Source: Pseudomonas sp. K2I15 (GTDB taxonomy: Bacteria > Pseudomonadota > Gammaproteobacteria > Pseudomonadales > Pseudomonadaceae). Taken from it: 64,000 nucleotides of DNA. Below, piece after piece: positions 27,883 to 35,916 of the stretch. The stretch lies in assembly GCF_002204795.1 (NCBI RefSeq), contig NZ_NIXO01000009.1, forward strand, positions 1 to 64,000, written 5' to 3'. The translations under genes and the position numbers were made by a program. Each line of letters opens with the position of its first letter. The stretch's first letter is position 1. Below the pieces are notes generated by a model. It was not told the origin of the DNA. It worked only from the letters and a program-made list of their open reading frames with translations, and searched no databases.

Positions 27883-28740
27883 ATGAGCCGCGTACCCGAC
27901 ACATGGATTTTGACTGCCGACTGCCCCAGCGTGCTCGGCACGGTGGACGCGGTGACCCGCTATCTGTTCGAGCAGGGCTGCTACGTCACGGAACACCACT
28001 CCTTTGATGACCGGCTCTCGGGCCGGTTCTTCATCCGCGTGGAGTTCCGCCAGCCCGACGGTTTCGACGAACAAGCCTTCCGCGATGGCCTGGCCACTCG
28101 CGGCGAGGCCTTCGGCATGATCTTCGAACTGACCGCGCCGAATTACCGGCCGAAAGTGGTGATCATGGTCTCCAAGGCCGATCACTGCCTCAACGACTTG
28201 CTCTACCGCCAGCGCATCGGCCAACTGTCGATGGACGTGGTCGCCGTGGTCTCCAACCACCCCGACCTCAAGCCCCTGGCCGACTGGCACCAGATTCCCT
28301 ACTACCACTTCCCCCTGGACCCCAACGACAAACCGTCGCAGGAGCGCCAGGTGTGGCAGGTGATCGAAGAGTCGGGCGCTGAGCTGGTGATCCTTGCGCG
28401 CTATATGCAAGTGCTGTCGCCGGAGCTGTGCCGCAAGCTCGACGGTAAAGCCATCAACATCCACCATTCCCTGTTGCCCGGTTTTAAAGGCGCCAAGCCG
28501 TATCACCAGGCGTACAACAAGGGCGTGAAACTGGTGGGCGCCACTGCGCACTACATCAACAACGACCTGGACGAAGGTCCGATCATCGCCCAGGGCGTGG
28601 AGGTGGTGGACCACAGTCACTACCCGGAAGATTTGATCGCCAAGGGACGGGATATCGAAGGCCTGACGTTGGCCCGGGCCGTGGGGTATCACATTGAGCG
28701 GCGGGTGTTCTTGAACGCCAATCGCACGGTGGTGCTCTGA
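27883..28740 (+). CDS. purU: Formyltetrahydrofolate deformylase
   Basis: A 285-residue enzyme with an N-terminal ACT domain (about 7-85) and a formyltransferase-fold hydrolase domain. Catalytic residues are N192, H194 (INIHHSLLPGF) and D230, with the N-x-H ... D spacing of this fold. It hydrolyses 10-formyl-THF to formate and THF, recycling the THF loaded by sarcosine oxidase. GAGG precedes the ATG. Position in the sox series matches purU2 of P. aeruginosa. Confidence 0.92.
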   Translation: MSRVPDTWILTADCPSVLGTVDAVTRYLFEQGCYVTEHHSFDDRLSGRFFIRVEFRQPDGFDEQAFRDGLATRGEAFGMIFELTAPNYRPKVVIMVSKADHCLNDLLYRQRIGQLSMDVVAVVSNHPDLKPLADWHQIPYYHFPLDPNDKPSQERQVWQVIEESGAELVILARYMQVLSPELCRKLDGKAINIHHSLLPGFKGAKPYHQAYNKGVKLVGATAHYINNDLDEGPIIAQGVEVVDHSHYPEDLIAKGRDIEGLTLARAVGYHIERRVFLNANRTVVL

Positions 28741-28748
28741 TGGACGCC

Positions 28749-28830
28749 TTCGCGAGCAAGCCCGCTCCCACATTCGACCGCATTCCATAGGTGGAACCCG
28801 GTCGAATGTGGGAGCGGGCTTGCTCGCGAA
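28749..28830. repeat. REP pair in outward orientation with palindromic spacer
   Basis: Arms are arranged TTCGCGAGC...CCCACA then TGTGGG...GCTCGCGAA, the reverse of the usual doublets. The 34-bp spacer (28773-28806) is itself a nested hairpin (TTCGACCG...CGGTCGAA). The same structure occurs at 54925-55006. Confidence 0.85.
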
Positions 28831-28934
28831 AGGGCCATCACCAACAACGCAAAAACAGCATCTGTACCCGAGCACTTTAACGCGCTGCCTGTCTGGGCAA
28901 CGCGGTTCCCTAAAAACAACAGCGAGGTGAAAGC

Positions 28935-30134
28935 ATGTCTGGTAATCGTGGTGTCGTGTATCTCGGCAATGGCAAGGTCGAAGTACAGAAAATCGACTAT
29001 CCCAAAATGCAGGACCCCCGTGGCAGGAAGATTGAGCACGGCGTCATCCTGCGCGTGGTCTCCACCAACATCTGCGGCTCCGACCAACACATGGTGCGCG
29101 GCCGTACCACCGCCCAGACCGGCCTGGTACTGGGGCATGAAATCACCGGCGAAGTGATCGAGAAGGGCAGCGACGTCGAGAACCTGAAAATCGGCGACCT
29201 GGTGTCCGTACCCTTCAACGTGGCGTGCGGCCGCTGCCGCTCCTGCAAGGAAATGCACACCGGCGTGTGCCTGAGCGTCAACCCGGCCCGCCCGGGCGGT
29301 GCCTACGGTTACGTCGATATGGGCGACTGGACCGGCGGCCAGGCCGAATACGCGCTGGTGCCGTACGCCGACTTCAACCTGCTGAAGCTGCCGGACCGCG
29401 ACCGCGCCATGGAGAAAATCCGTGACCTGACGTGCCTCTCCGACATCCTGCCTACCGGTTATCACGGCGCCGTGACGGCCGGTGTTGGCCCGGGCAGCAC
29501 GGTCTACGTGGCCGGTGCCGGCCCTGTCGGCCTGGCTGCTGCCGCTTCGGCTCGCCTGCTGGGCGCGGCGGTGGTGATCATCGGTGACGTGAACCCGATC
29601 CGCCTGGCCCATGCCAAGGCCCAGGGTTTTGAAATTGCCGACCTGTCCAAAGACACGCCGCTGCATGAGCAGATCGCTGCGTTGCTGGGCGAGCCAGAAG
29701 TGGATTGCGCGGTGGATGCGGTGGGCTTTGAAGCGCGCGGCCACGGGCATGACGGCGTCAAGCACGAAGCCCCGGCGACCGTGCTCAACTCATTGATGGG
29801 CGTAGTGCGGGTGGCCGGCAAAATCGGTATCCCGGGCCTGTATGTGACTGAAGATCCGGGTGCTGTGGACGCTGCCGCGAAAATGGGCAGCCTGAGCATT
29901 CGTTTTGGTCTGGGTTGGGCCAAATCCCACAGCTTCCACACCGGGCAAACGCCGGTGATGAAGTACAACCGCCAGTTGATGCAGGCGATCATGTGGGACC
30001 GCATCAAGATTGCCGACATTGTGGGCGTGGAAGTCATCAGCCTGGATGACGCACCGCGTGGTTATGGCGAGTTCGATGCGGGTGTGCCGAAGAAGTTTGT
30101 GATTGATCCGCATAAGTTGTTCAGCGCGGCGTAG
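28935..30134 (+). CDS. fdhA: Glutathione-independent formaldehyde dehydrogenase
   Basis: A 399-residue zinc alcohol dehydrogenase superfamily member. Catalytic zinc ligands C47 and H68 are seen, and structural zinc ligands C98, C101, C104 and C112, matching the well-known P. putida enzyme. The NAD-binding GAGPVGLAAAASAR is at about 194-207. It oxidises formaldehyde from betaine, dimethylglycine and sarcosine demethylation to formate. GAGGTG ribosome site. Last gene of the series, closed by a strong terminator. Confidence 0.94.
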   Translation: MSGNRGVVYLGNGKVEVQKIDYPKMQDPRGRKIEHGVILRVVSTNICGSDQHMVRGRTTAQTGLVLGHEITGEVIEKGSDVENLKIGDLVSVPFNVACGRCRSCKEMHTGVCLSVNPARPGGAYGYVDMGDWTGGQAEYALVPYADFNLLKLPDRDRAMEKIRDLTCLSDILPTGYHGAVTAGVGPGSTVYVAGAGPVGLAAAASARLLGAAVVIIGDVNPIRLAHAKAQGFEIADLSKDTPLHEQIAALLGEPEVDCAVDAVGFEARGHGHDGVKHEAPATVLNSLMGVVRVAGKIGIPGLYVTEDPGAVDAAAKMGSLSIRFGLGWAKSHSFHTGQTPVMKYNRQLMQAIMWDRIKIADIVGVEVISLDDAPRGYGEFDAGVPKKFVIDPHKLFSAA

Positions 30135-30146
30135 GCGATAGATAAG

Positions 30147-30171
30147 GGCGACCCAAGGGTCGCCCTTTTTA
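30147..30171 (+). terminator. Rho-independent terminator of fdhA
   Basis: Perfect stem GGGCGACCC-AA-GGGTCGCCC followed by TTTTT, 13 bp after the fdhA stop. The strongest classical terminator in the left block. Confidence 0.9.
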
Positions 30172-30180
30172 TATAAAATT

Positions 30181-30540
30181 TCAGTCTTCTATAAGAAATC
30201 CGGTGATGGTGATACCTATAAGCGAGAGACAGGTAACGAGTGTTGGTATGACCATCCAATACTTGAGGTGCCGTGGTATTTGTTCAACGTCCTCAACCAG
30301 TACCATACCCCGGCGTTGAATTATTTTCGGAATGAGAATAACGGTTGCCATAGCGAATACACGTTGCGGCCTTCCTTCAAAGTGGGTATGACGAAACGTG
30401 TGCCTGCATCCGACTATAAAGGTGCTGTATTGCATATAGCGCTCAGCGGCATCGAGCTTTTTGTACATGGCAGAAAAGACGATCGGGAAGCTGAGTAGCA
30501 GGAGGATGCATGAGCCCACCGCAAAGTATTCCAAGTACAT
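30181..30540 (-). CDS. Small membrane protein, candidate immunity protein
   Basis: A 119-residue protein with two clear hydrophobic helices (about 4-24 and 96-115) and a weaker one (about 62-77). No family is recognised. It starts 1 bp after the stop of the upstream gene, with GGAGGA inside that gene's end, so translation is coupled. A hand count gives about 45% GC over the first 120 bp at 30181, well below its neighbours. Pairing with a glycine-rich membrane protein suggests self-protection against that protein, by analogy with T6SS effector/immunity pairs such as Tse4/Tsi4. Inference. Confidence 0.7.
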   Translation of the reverse strand: MYLEYFAVGSCILLLLSFPIVFSAMYKKLDAAERYMQYSTFIVGCRHTFRHTHFEGRPQRVFAMATVILIPKIIQRRGMVLVEDVEQIPRHLKYWMVIPTLVTCLSLIGITITGFLIED

Positions 30541-31515
30541 TCAATCCTCCACTGCCTGATAGAGAACTTTACCCACCCATTCTCCAGCATTGCTTCCAAG
30601 CGTGCCCAAGGCGAGTCCACCTGCTGCACCACCGATGATGGCGCATGCCAAAGCACCGGCGCCAGCCGTAGGAATACCAAAAACAATCGCACAGGCGCCG
30701 ATACCGCCAACGGCTCCAAGTGTCCCGCCCGCAGATGCTCCACCCACTCCAATCACCAACTTCCCACCTTCAACATACTTCGCTTGCGTACACGCTTGCT
30801 CGCGGCCCGTGGAGCACGCCTCCGTTATCTCCAGTGCTGTCGCCCCAACATCCAGCGCGATACCAATATAAGTCCCCTTTTTCAATATCTGCGAAGCCTT
30901 GGCTACGCGCTTGACCGTTTCCTCATACCCGCGAATTTCTCCATGATGCCAATAGCTTTTACTGGAGATACCCAACATTTTCTTGATGGAACCTTCACTT
31001 CTCAGCCCGCTTCCGAAGCGGGCCATGCCGCGCAGTTGACTCTCGAGTCGGGTGAATAAGGTTCTTCGTTTAACCACGAACTCATCCCTTGCGGCCATGG
31101 TCCCTTTGCTCAAGTACTGCTTATGAAGACCTTCGATTTCCTGGAGGGTCTTTTCGATTCCGTCCAGGTGTTTACTCCACGCGCTGGTGGCGCTCCCGAC
31201 ACCGATGGAAGCGTGGGCCATGATTGCCTGCAACTGGTCGTAATTTTTGATCAGGAACTGATCAGTTGCAGAGTGTGCCAACAGGGCATGTTTCACGTTC
31301 TCTGCCGAACTCATCAACCGTGCTTCTTCGGGGGTACAAGAAGCTGTCTGGCTGTCGCCGATGATCACCAGTTGCCCGGGCAATACCACGGTATTGCGAA
31401 TATGTTGGTTGAGGGTGTCGAACTTTGTTTGCGTATGGGGATTAAGCGACAGGCGTTGTTTGAGCAGCGGATAAGGCTGTGATCGATCATTGATAAATGC
31501 GTAGGGTCCCTGCAT
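30541..31515 (-). CDS. Candidate membrane-targeting toxin with glycine-zipper C-terminus
   Basis: A 324-residue protein. An N-terminal domain (about 1-90) includes VVLPGQLVIIGD and CTPEEARLM. A helical, charged middle (about 90-210) holds a possible coiled coil (HLDGIEKTLQEIEGLHKQYL). A hydrophobic segment follows (214-231), and then a long Gly/Ala-rich glycine-zipper region (252-318, e.g. GGASAGGTLGAVGGIG and AIIGGAAGGLALG). No signal peptide, PAAR or Rhs part. The ATG at 31515 has GGAGGT 7 nt upstream; a GTG at 31524 overlaps that site. I recall similar Pseudomonas proteins only as hypotheticals. Confidence 0.72.
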   Translation of the reverse strand: MQGPYAFINDRSQPYPLLKQRLSLNPHTQTKFDTLNQHIRNTVVLPGQLVIIGDSQTASCTPEEARLMSSAENVKHALLAHSATDQFLIKNYDQLQAIMAHASIGVGSATSAWSKHLDGIEKTLQEIEGLHKQYLSKGTMAARDEFVVKRRTLFTRLESQLRGMARFGSGLRSEGSIKKMLGISSKSYWHHGEIRGYEETVKRVAKASQILKKGTYIGIALDVGATALEITEACSTGREQACTQAKYVEGGKLVIGVGGASAGGTLGAVGGIGACAIVFGIPTAGAGALACAIIGGAAGGLALGTLGSNAGEWVGKVLYQAVED

Positions 31516-31620
31516 TACGTACACCTCCAGTGACTGAGGCGCACGACTATAAGAAGGCGCTACAAGCGGAGTAAGACGCGTGCAGGGACGTTTTCAGCGT
31601 TTCGGAAATGGACTACTTAA

Positions 31621-31640
31621 GTGTAGGTGTATGCCTACAC
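31621..31640 (-). terminator. Hairpin overlapping a stop codon
   Basis: GTGTAGG / CCTACAC inverted repeat. Its right arm contains the stop codon of the small gene at 31635-31895. No U tract is evident. Confidence 0.45.
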
Positions 31641-31895
31641 CTGCAAACGTCGGCCGATCACATCCATCAAATCGCAACCGTCACGCAGCGGAATGGCGCA
31701 GAGCAGGGCGAAGTCCTTGAGGACGATGGTGTCGGTGATCAGGGTGTCGCGAAACGCGAGATTTTCCAGGACTTGCGTCACCGCGCGGATGCGGTAGGCG
31801 GCAGCGTCGTGGAGCACGTCCAGCGGGGTTTGAGTGTCGATGAGCAGGGACGGGACGGTGCAGTCGTGGCCGGTTAGGGGCATGTATCGGTTCAT
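31635..31895 (-). CDS. Small Pseudomonas protein (DUF3077/DUF6124-like)
   Basis: An 86-residue protein with a helical centre (TPLDVLHDAAAYRIRAVTQV). It resembles the small, Pseudomonas-restricted DUF3077/DUF6124 group by size and pattern; this is a weak assignment. GAGG precedes the ATG. It sits behind a leader of about 240 nt with much predicted base pairing and its own sigma70-like promoter, which suggests post-transcriptional control. Confidence 0.6.
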   Translation of the reverse strand: MNRYMPLTGHDCTVPSLLIDTQTPLDVLHDAAAYRIRAVTQVLENLAFRDTLITDTIVLKDFALLCAIPLRDGCDLMDVIGRRLQV

Positions 31896-32136
31896 ATGTG
31901 CAACCTCATTTCAGTAAATGGGGCTACCACTCACACGTCGCCAAACGAATGGGTGGCAGCTGTACGCAGGTTGGCGAACCGGTGAAATGAAGCAAAGCCG
32001 GCAGACCCGAAGGTCTCCCGCGCACAGCCGCCATAAAGCGCAGCTTTGCGGGTGCAAAAAAGCCTGCAAAGAAACAGGTGCTTTTGCATGCATTATTTCA
32101 ATCGAGTCGCCAAACCCGTATCGCCATGTGGACGAC
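31896..32136 (-). ncRNA. Candidate structured 5' leader RNA
   Basis: The region between the predicted start (near 32136) and the ATG at 31895 has several pairings: GCTGCCACCC with GAGTGGTAGC across a 14-20 nt loop next to the gene, a small hairpin AGACC-CGAA-GGTCT, and CTTTGC/GCAAAG segments around 31995-32075. Both strands are open over much of it (92 codons each), but neither frame looks like a protein. Structure judged by eye only. Confidence 0.45.
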
Positions 32137-32142
32137 CGCCGG

Positions 32143-32172
32143 ACTATAAGCTTCCTTGTTTGGCCGATGCAA
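32143..32172 (-). promoter_or_regulatory. Sigma70-type promoter of the small DUF3077-like gene
   Basis: Read on the minus strand: TTGCAT (32172-32167), an 18-bp spacer, TATAGT (32148-32143). This predicts a start near 32136 and a leader of about 240 nt. Confidence 0.5.
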
Positions 32173-32213
32173 GGCGCAACACCGAACACATTTTGAACCC
32201 AACGACGATCAAC

Positions 32214-32313
32214 TGTAGGAGCGAGCTTGCTCGCGAAAAACCTGAGGGCGCCGTGGGCTTTCAGGTTTCCCGCGTTATCGTTGACGACCTTCGCGAGCGA
32301 GCTCGCTCCTACA
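32214..32313. repeat. REP doublet, TGTAGGAGCGAGC type
   Basis: Second REP subtype: TGTAGGAGCGAGCTTGCTCG with its inverted copy ending GCGAGCTCGCTCCTACA. It lies just after the anti-sigma gene stop. Confidence 0.9.
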
Positions 32314-32317
32314 GGGG

Positions 32318-32995
32318 TTAGAGTGAGGCCAATTGGCCTTGATACAGCACCGGCCCCGTCGGTTGCCCGGTCGGCGAACCACCGTGCGGCTCAAGACTCA
32401 CCGCCAGCGTCAACGGTGCCTTGAGCAGCGCCTGCTGTTCCTTGCTCAACTGAATCCGGCCTTTACCCGACACCGGCACCAACCCCAGAGAAATCGGCTT
32501 GCCCCCCGGCGCAATCGCCCACAGCTCCAGGTCCCGCGCCTGCTCCACAGCCGCCAGCGTCAGCGGTTCAACCTGCAGATGATCCGCATACGCCTGGATC
32601 TTCAACGCTGGCTGCTGGTCCGCCGCCACCAGCGTAGCGTTGTATTCCACCCCAAGATCGCGCTGGTACAACACACCCACCAACACCGCGATCACCACCC
32701 CGCACGCTGCCGCCAGCAACCGCAGGTTCTTCCAGAACGGCCTCTTCGCCGGCATATGCAGCACTTGCGGTTCAATGCGCGCCTTGATCCCTTCCCACAC
32801 ATGATCCGGCACCGGCCGCTCGGGCAACGGCCCGGTCAGGCTGGCGAGGGCATCCTGCCAATGGCCCAATTCGACCCGCAGGGCTGCATCGTCCAGCAGC
32901 AGCGCTTCAAAGCGTCGACGAGCGGTGGCCGGCATCAGCCCAATGGCGTAATCAGCCGCGAGGGCGCGGCGCAGGGACGTGGTCTGGTAGTTCAT
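32318..32995 (-). CDS. Anti-sigma factor (RskA/ChrR-like)
   Basis: A 225-residue protein: cytoplasmic helical N-terminus (ADYAIGLMPATARRRFEALL, residues 14-33), one membrane helix (LRLLAAACGVVIAVLVGVLYQ region, about 91-111), and a periplasmic RskA C-terminal domain (about 115-225). It overlaps the sigma gene by 4 bp. It likely holds the partner sigma factor inactive at the membrane. No zinc-binding HxxxCxxC motif is evident. Confidence 0.87.
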   Translation of the reverse strand: MNYQTTSLRRALAADYAIGLMPATARRRFEALLLDDAALRVELGHWQDALASLTGPLPERPVPDHVWEGIKARIEPQVLHMPAKRPFWKNLRLLAAACGVVIAVLVGVLYQRDLGVEYNATLVAADQQPALKIQAYADHLQVEPLTLAAVEQARDLELWAIAPGGKPISLGLVPVSGKGRIQLSKEQQALLKAPLTLAVSLEPHGGSPTGQPTGPVLYQGQLASL

Positions 32996-33627
32996 GATTC
33001 AAGGCACCTGCGCAAACGCTCCATGCCGCGGCGAATCCAGGATTTGACCGAGCCCAGGGGCGCGGCCAAGTGGTCGGCCAACTCCGAGCACGACAGGCCC
33101 TGGAAGTAAGCCACGGTGATCGATTGGCGCTGCATGCCTTCAAGGCTGTCCAGGCAGCGGTTCAGGGCGTGGGCTTCACGCTCGCTGTCGAGCCGTTCAT
33201 GGGCGCTGGGGCTTTCGTCGGCCATGGCGTCCTCTTGGCCTTCGCTCAGGGGTTGCTCGCGGTGTTTGCGCAATTGGTCGATCGCCAGGTTGCGGGTGAT
33301 ATTGATCATCCAGGTCATTGGCGCCGACAGGTGGGCTTCATAGCGCGAGGCGTTGAACCAGATGCGCACGAAGCTTTCCTGCAGCACCTCTTCGGCCAGG
33401 TCCTGGCGCCCCATGAAACGCAGGGCAACACCGTGCAAGCGCGGGGAAACGCTGCGATAGAGCGTTTCGAACGCCGGGCGGTTACCCAGGGAACATTGGG
33501 CCAGCAATTGCCGTAGCTGATCTGCATCGTGGGTCGAAATGGGGCTTCTCCAGGCACTTGTAACAGGGCGATGGGACGGCGCACGGTAAAGAGAGCAGGC
33601 AGAGGTTAGTCCAGCTTGGGCATTCAT
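32992..33627 (-). CDS. ECF RNA polymerase sigma factor (SigK-like)
   Basis: A 211-residue group IV sigma factor: region 2 (about 45-110, with DLAEEVLQESFVRIW and NLAIDQLRKH) and region 4 (about 150-205, SLEGMQRQSITVAYFQGLS then GSVKSWIRRGMERLR). An unusual polar N-terminal extension of about 35 residues is supported by GGAGG before the ATG. Paired with the RskA-type anti-sigma downstream. The signal and regulon are unknown; the divergent DUF2780 gene is a candidate target. Confidence 0.87.
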   Translation of the reverse strand: MNAQAGLTSACSLYRAPSHRPVTSAWRSPISTHDADQLRQLLAQCSLGNRPAFETLYRSVSPRLHGVALRFMGRQDLAEEVLQESFVRIWFNASRYEAHLSAPMTWMINITRNLAIDQLRKHREQPLSEGQEDAMADESPSAHERLDSEREAHALNRCLDSLEGMQRQSITVAYFQGLSCSELADHLAAPLGSVKSWIRRGMERLRRCLES

Positions 33628-33714
33628 TCCATCTACCTCCGTGCGGCTCGTGGTGGATATACGTAGCGCAAGGCGATTCGGATGCAGTGGTTTTCTGAAC
33701 TAATCTGTAGGGAG

Positions 33715-33740
33715 GGAACAATCCTTCGGCGTACCCAGTC
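33715..33740 (+). promoter_or_regulatory. Candidate ECF-type promoter before the DUF2780 gene
   Basis: GGAAC (33715-33719), 16-bp spacer, CAGTC (33736-33740). The GGAAC -35 and GTC-containing -10 are typical of ECF promoters. It lies 40 bp before the gene divergent from the ECF sigma gene. Confidence 0.35.
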
Positions 33741-33780
33741 AAAGCCCTGCTTTTAGCGCTTACTTTCAGAGGTTGTCTTG

Positions 33781-34350
33781 ATGAAGATTTCACGCGGTTT
33801 TGCCCTGTCCTGCCTGCTGACCGTGGCGGCCAGCCCGGTGTTTGCGGCAGGTTTCAGCCTCGGCGACGTGGCCAACGCCGTTTCCGGCGCACAAGGTGGC
33901 GACAAGGCAGCAGCGGCTGCACCCACCTCACAGACCGCTGGTCTGCTGGGTGCCCTGACCTCGCAATTGAACGTGACCCCTGAGCAGGCCGTCGGTGGCA
34001 CCGGCGCGATGCTGGGCCTGGCCAAGAATAAATTGGGCGGCGGTGATTACTCGCAACTGACCCAGAGTGTTCCGGGCCTGGACAAGCTCTCCGGCAGCAA
34101 CTCCCTGGGCAGCCTCGGCGCGCTGAGCGGCATGCTCGGCCAGAGCGGCGGCAGCAAGACCTCGGGCCTGGACGGCGTATTGGGCAATGTGAAGAACACC
34201 AGCGACCTGAACACCGCGTTCAGCGCGCTGGGCATGGATGACAGCATGGTCGGCAAGTTTGCCCCGGTGATCCTGCAATACCTGGGCGGCCAGGGCGCCA
34301 ATAGCTCGGTGCTGGGCAAGCTGGGCGGCATCTGGGGCGCCGGCAGCTAA
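33781..34350 (+). CDS. DUF2780 (VcgC/VcgE-like) secreted protein
   Basis: A 189-residue protein with a signal peptide (MKISRGFALSCLLTVAASPV, ending near VFAAG). The mature chain is rich in Gly, Ser, Leu and Asn and matches the DUF2780 pattern (LTSQLNVTPEQAVGGTGAML, residues 60-79). Function unknown; periplasmic or exported. The ATG is used rather than the TTG one codon upstream. Its last 4 bp overlap the end of the converging acyltransferase gene. Confidence 0.8.
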   Translation: MKISRGFALSCLLTVAASPVFAAGFSLGDVANAVSGAQGGDKAAAAAPTSQTAGLLGALTSQLNVTPEQAVGGTGAMLGLAKNKLGGGDYSQLTQSVPGLDKLSGSNSLGSLGALSGMLGQSGGSKTSGLDGVLGNVKNTSDLNTAFSALGMDDSMVGKFAPVILQYLGGQGANSSVLGKLGGIWGAGS

Positions 34351-35234
34351 GGGCGTTCTGCGCGCAGTTTGGCGATGCGCGCATCCTTCTCCATCCAGAG
34401 CTGGTTGACCCAGTTCTGGACGGTCTGGCGAAACGCCGGATCGTTCTCGTAATCCCCCTGCCACAACGCCGGGTCCAGCTCTCGGCTGCGGATATCTACG
34501 ATCACCTTCGGCACCGCGCCGCTGATCAAGTCCCAGAAGCCGGGAATGTTCTGCTGTGGATAAACCACGGTGACGTCGAGCACGGCATCCAACTGTTCGC
34601 CCAAAGCCGCCAGCACGAACGCCACGCCGCCCGCCTTGGGTTTCAGCAGGCGCTCGAAGGGTGAATCCTGCTGTTTGCGCTTTGCCTGAGTGAACCGCGT
34701 GCCTTCCAGATAATTGACCACCGTGACTGGCTGGCGCTTGAACAGTTCGCAGGCCTCTTGGGTGATTTTCAGGTCCTGGCCCGCAAGCTCGGGGTGCTTG
34801 GCCAGGAACGCCTTGGTGTAGCGCTTCATGAACGGGTAATCCAGCGCCCACCAGGCCAGGCCCAGGAACGGTACCCAGATCAGCTCCTTTTTCAGGAAGA
34901 ACTTGAAGAACGGCGTGCGCCGGTTGAGGGTCTGGATCAGCGCCGGGATGTCGACCCAGGATTGGTGGTTGCTGATCACCAGGTAGGACGTGTCGCCCCG
35001 CAGGTTGCCACCGCCGCGAATGTCCCATTGGGTGGGGATGCACAGGGCGAAGATCAGCTTGTCGATCTCGGCCCAGGTTTCAGCGATCCACATGACCGCC
35101 CAGGAGGCGTAGTCGCGAACGCGACCGGGGGCCACCAGCTTGAGCAGGGCAAACACCATCAATGGCCCGAACAGCACCAGGGTGTTAAGCAATAACAGCA
35201 ATGTGACAAAACAGCCGGTGAGCAGGCGGCGCAT
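34347..35234 (-). CDS. Membrane acyltransferase (PlsC/YihG family)
   Basis: A 295-residue lysophospholipid acyltransferase-type protein with an N-terminal membrane helix (about 8-32) and the HxxxxD active site NHQSWVD (H90 and D95). The acceptor motif YLEGTR (about 168-173) is also present. It matches YihG-like 1-acylglycerol-3-phosphate acyltransferases that influence membrane lipid composition. The physiological acyl donor cannot be read from sequence. Confidence 0.88.
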   Translation of the reverse strand: MRRLLTGCFVTLLLLLNTLVLFGPLMVFALLKLVAPGRVRDYASWAVMWIAETWAEIDKLIFALCIPTQWDIRGGGNLRGDTSYLVISNHQSWVDIPALIQTLNRRTPFFKFFLKKELIWVPFLGLAWWALDYPFMKRYTKAFLAKHPELAGQDLKITQEACELFKRQPVTVVNYLEGTRFTQAKRKQQDSPFERLLKPKAGGVAFVLAALGEQLDAVLDVTVVYPQQNIPGFWDLISGAVPKVIVDIRSRELDPALWQGDYENDPAFRQTVQNWVNQLWMEKDARIAKLRAERP

Positions 35235-35407
35235 AAGTAACTCTTGGAATCATTTTGGCCCGCCATGATAAGCAGCTTGGGGTCTAGAGGCCAAATCGCA
35301 AATACGCTGACGAATGTTTCACAGCGGGCTGGGTATGCTTTGTGATCTAACTAAGCGGCGATTTTGCAGTCTAGAATTGGCCCACCTATTTCAAGGAAAC
35401 CTCCTAC

Positions 35408-35908
35408 GTGAAATCCATCCTTGCCCTGCTAACCCTCGTGGCCTTGCCTGTCATGGCCGCCGAGCCGACCCTTTACGGTCGCTACGAATACATTCAACTG
35501 CCGGAAATCGGCGAAACCTTCAAGGCCAAGATGGACACCGGCGCGCTGACCGCCTCGCTGTCGGCCCGGGACATTGAGACCTTCACCCGTGATGGCGACG
35601 ACTGGGTGCGCTTCCGTGTCGGCGGCAAGGACGCGACCAACAAGGTCTACGAGCACAAAGTCTCGCGCATCAGCAAAATCAAAAGCCGCTCTGACGAAGA
35701 TGACGACAAGGACGAAGCCACCGTGGCCAAGCGCCCGGTGATCGACCTGGAAATGTGCCTGGGCAACGTCAAGCGCACCGTGGAGGTCAACCTCACCGAC
35801 CGCAGCAGCTTCAACTACCCGCTGCTGATCGGCGCCAAGGCCCTGCGTGAATTCGGCGCTGCGGTGAACCCGGCTCGCCGTTACACTGCGGACAAACCGG
35901 ACTGCTGA
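35408..35908 (+). CDS. Secreted retropepsin-like putative ATP-dependent zinc protease
   Basis: A 166-residue protein with a signal peptide (MKSILALLTLVALPVMAAEP, cleavage near A18) and the DUF785/RimK-linked protease domain. The DTGA signature in AKMDTGALTASL (about residues 40-51) fits the aspartic retropepsin fold, despite the traditional name. Start is a GTG after AAGGAA. It directly precedes creB (8-bp gap), as PA0462 does in P. aeruginosa, so it may be co-transcribed with creBC. Confidence 0.82.
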   Translation: MKSILALLTLVALPVMAAEPTLYGRYEYIQLPEIGETFKAKMDTGALTASLSARDIETFTRDGDDWVRFRVGGKDATNKVYEHKVSRISKIKSRSDEDDDKDEATVAKRPVIDLEMCLGNVKRTVEVNLTDRSSFNYPLLIGAKALREFGAAVNPARRYTADKPDC

Positions 35909-35916
35909 TTGAGACC

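Noticed and set aside
30541..31515. Firm assignment of the glycine-zipper protein to the type VI secretion system
   Set aside because: No VgrG, PAAR, Hcp or chaperone gene nearby; kept only as a hypothesis.
31911..32196. Two overlapping 92-codon frames on opposite strands
   Set aside because: Neither has a ribosome site or protein-like composition; better explained as a structured leader RNA.
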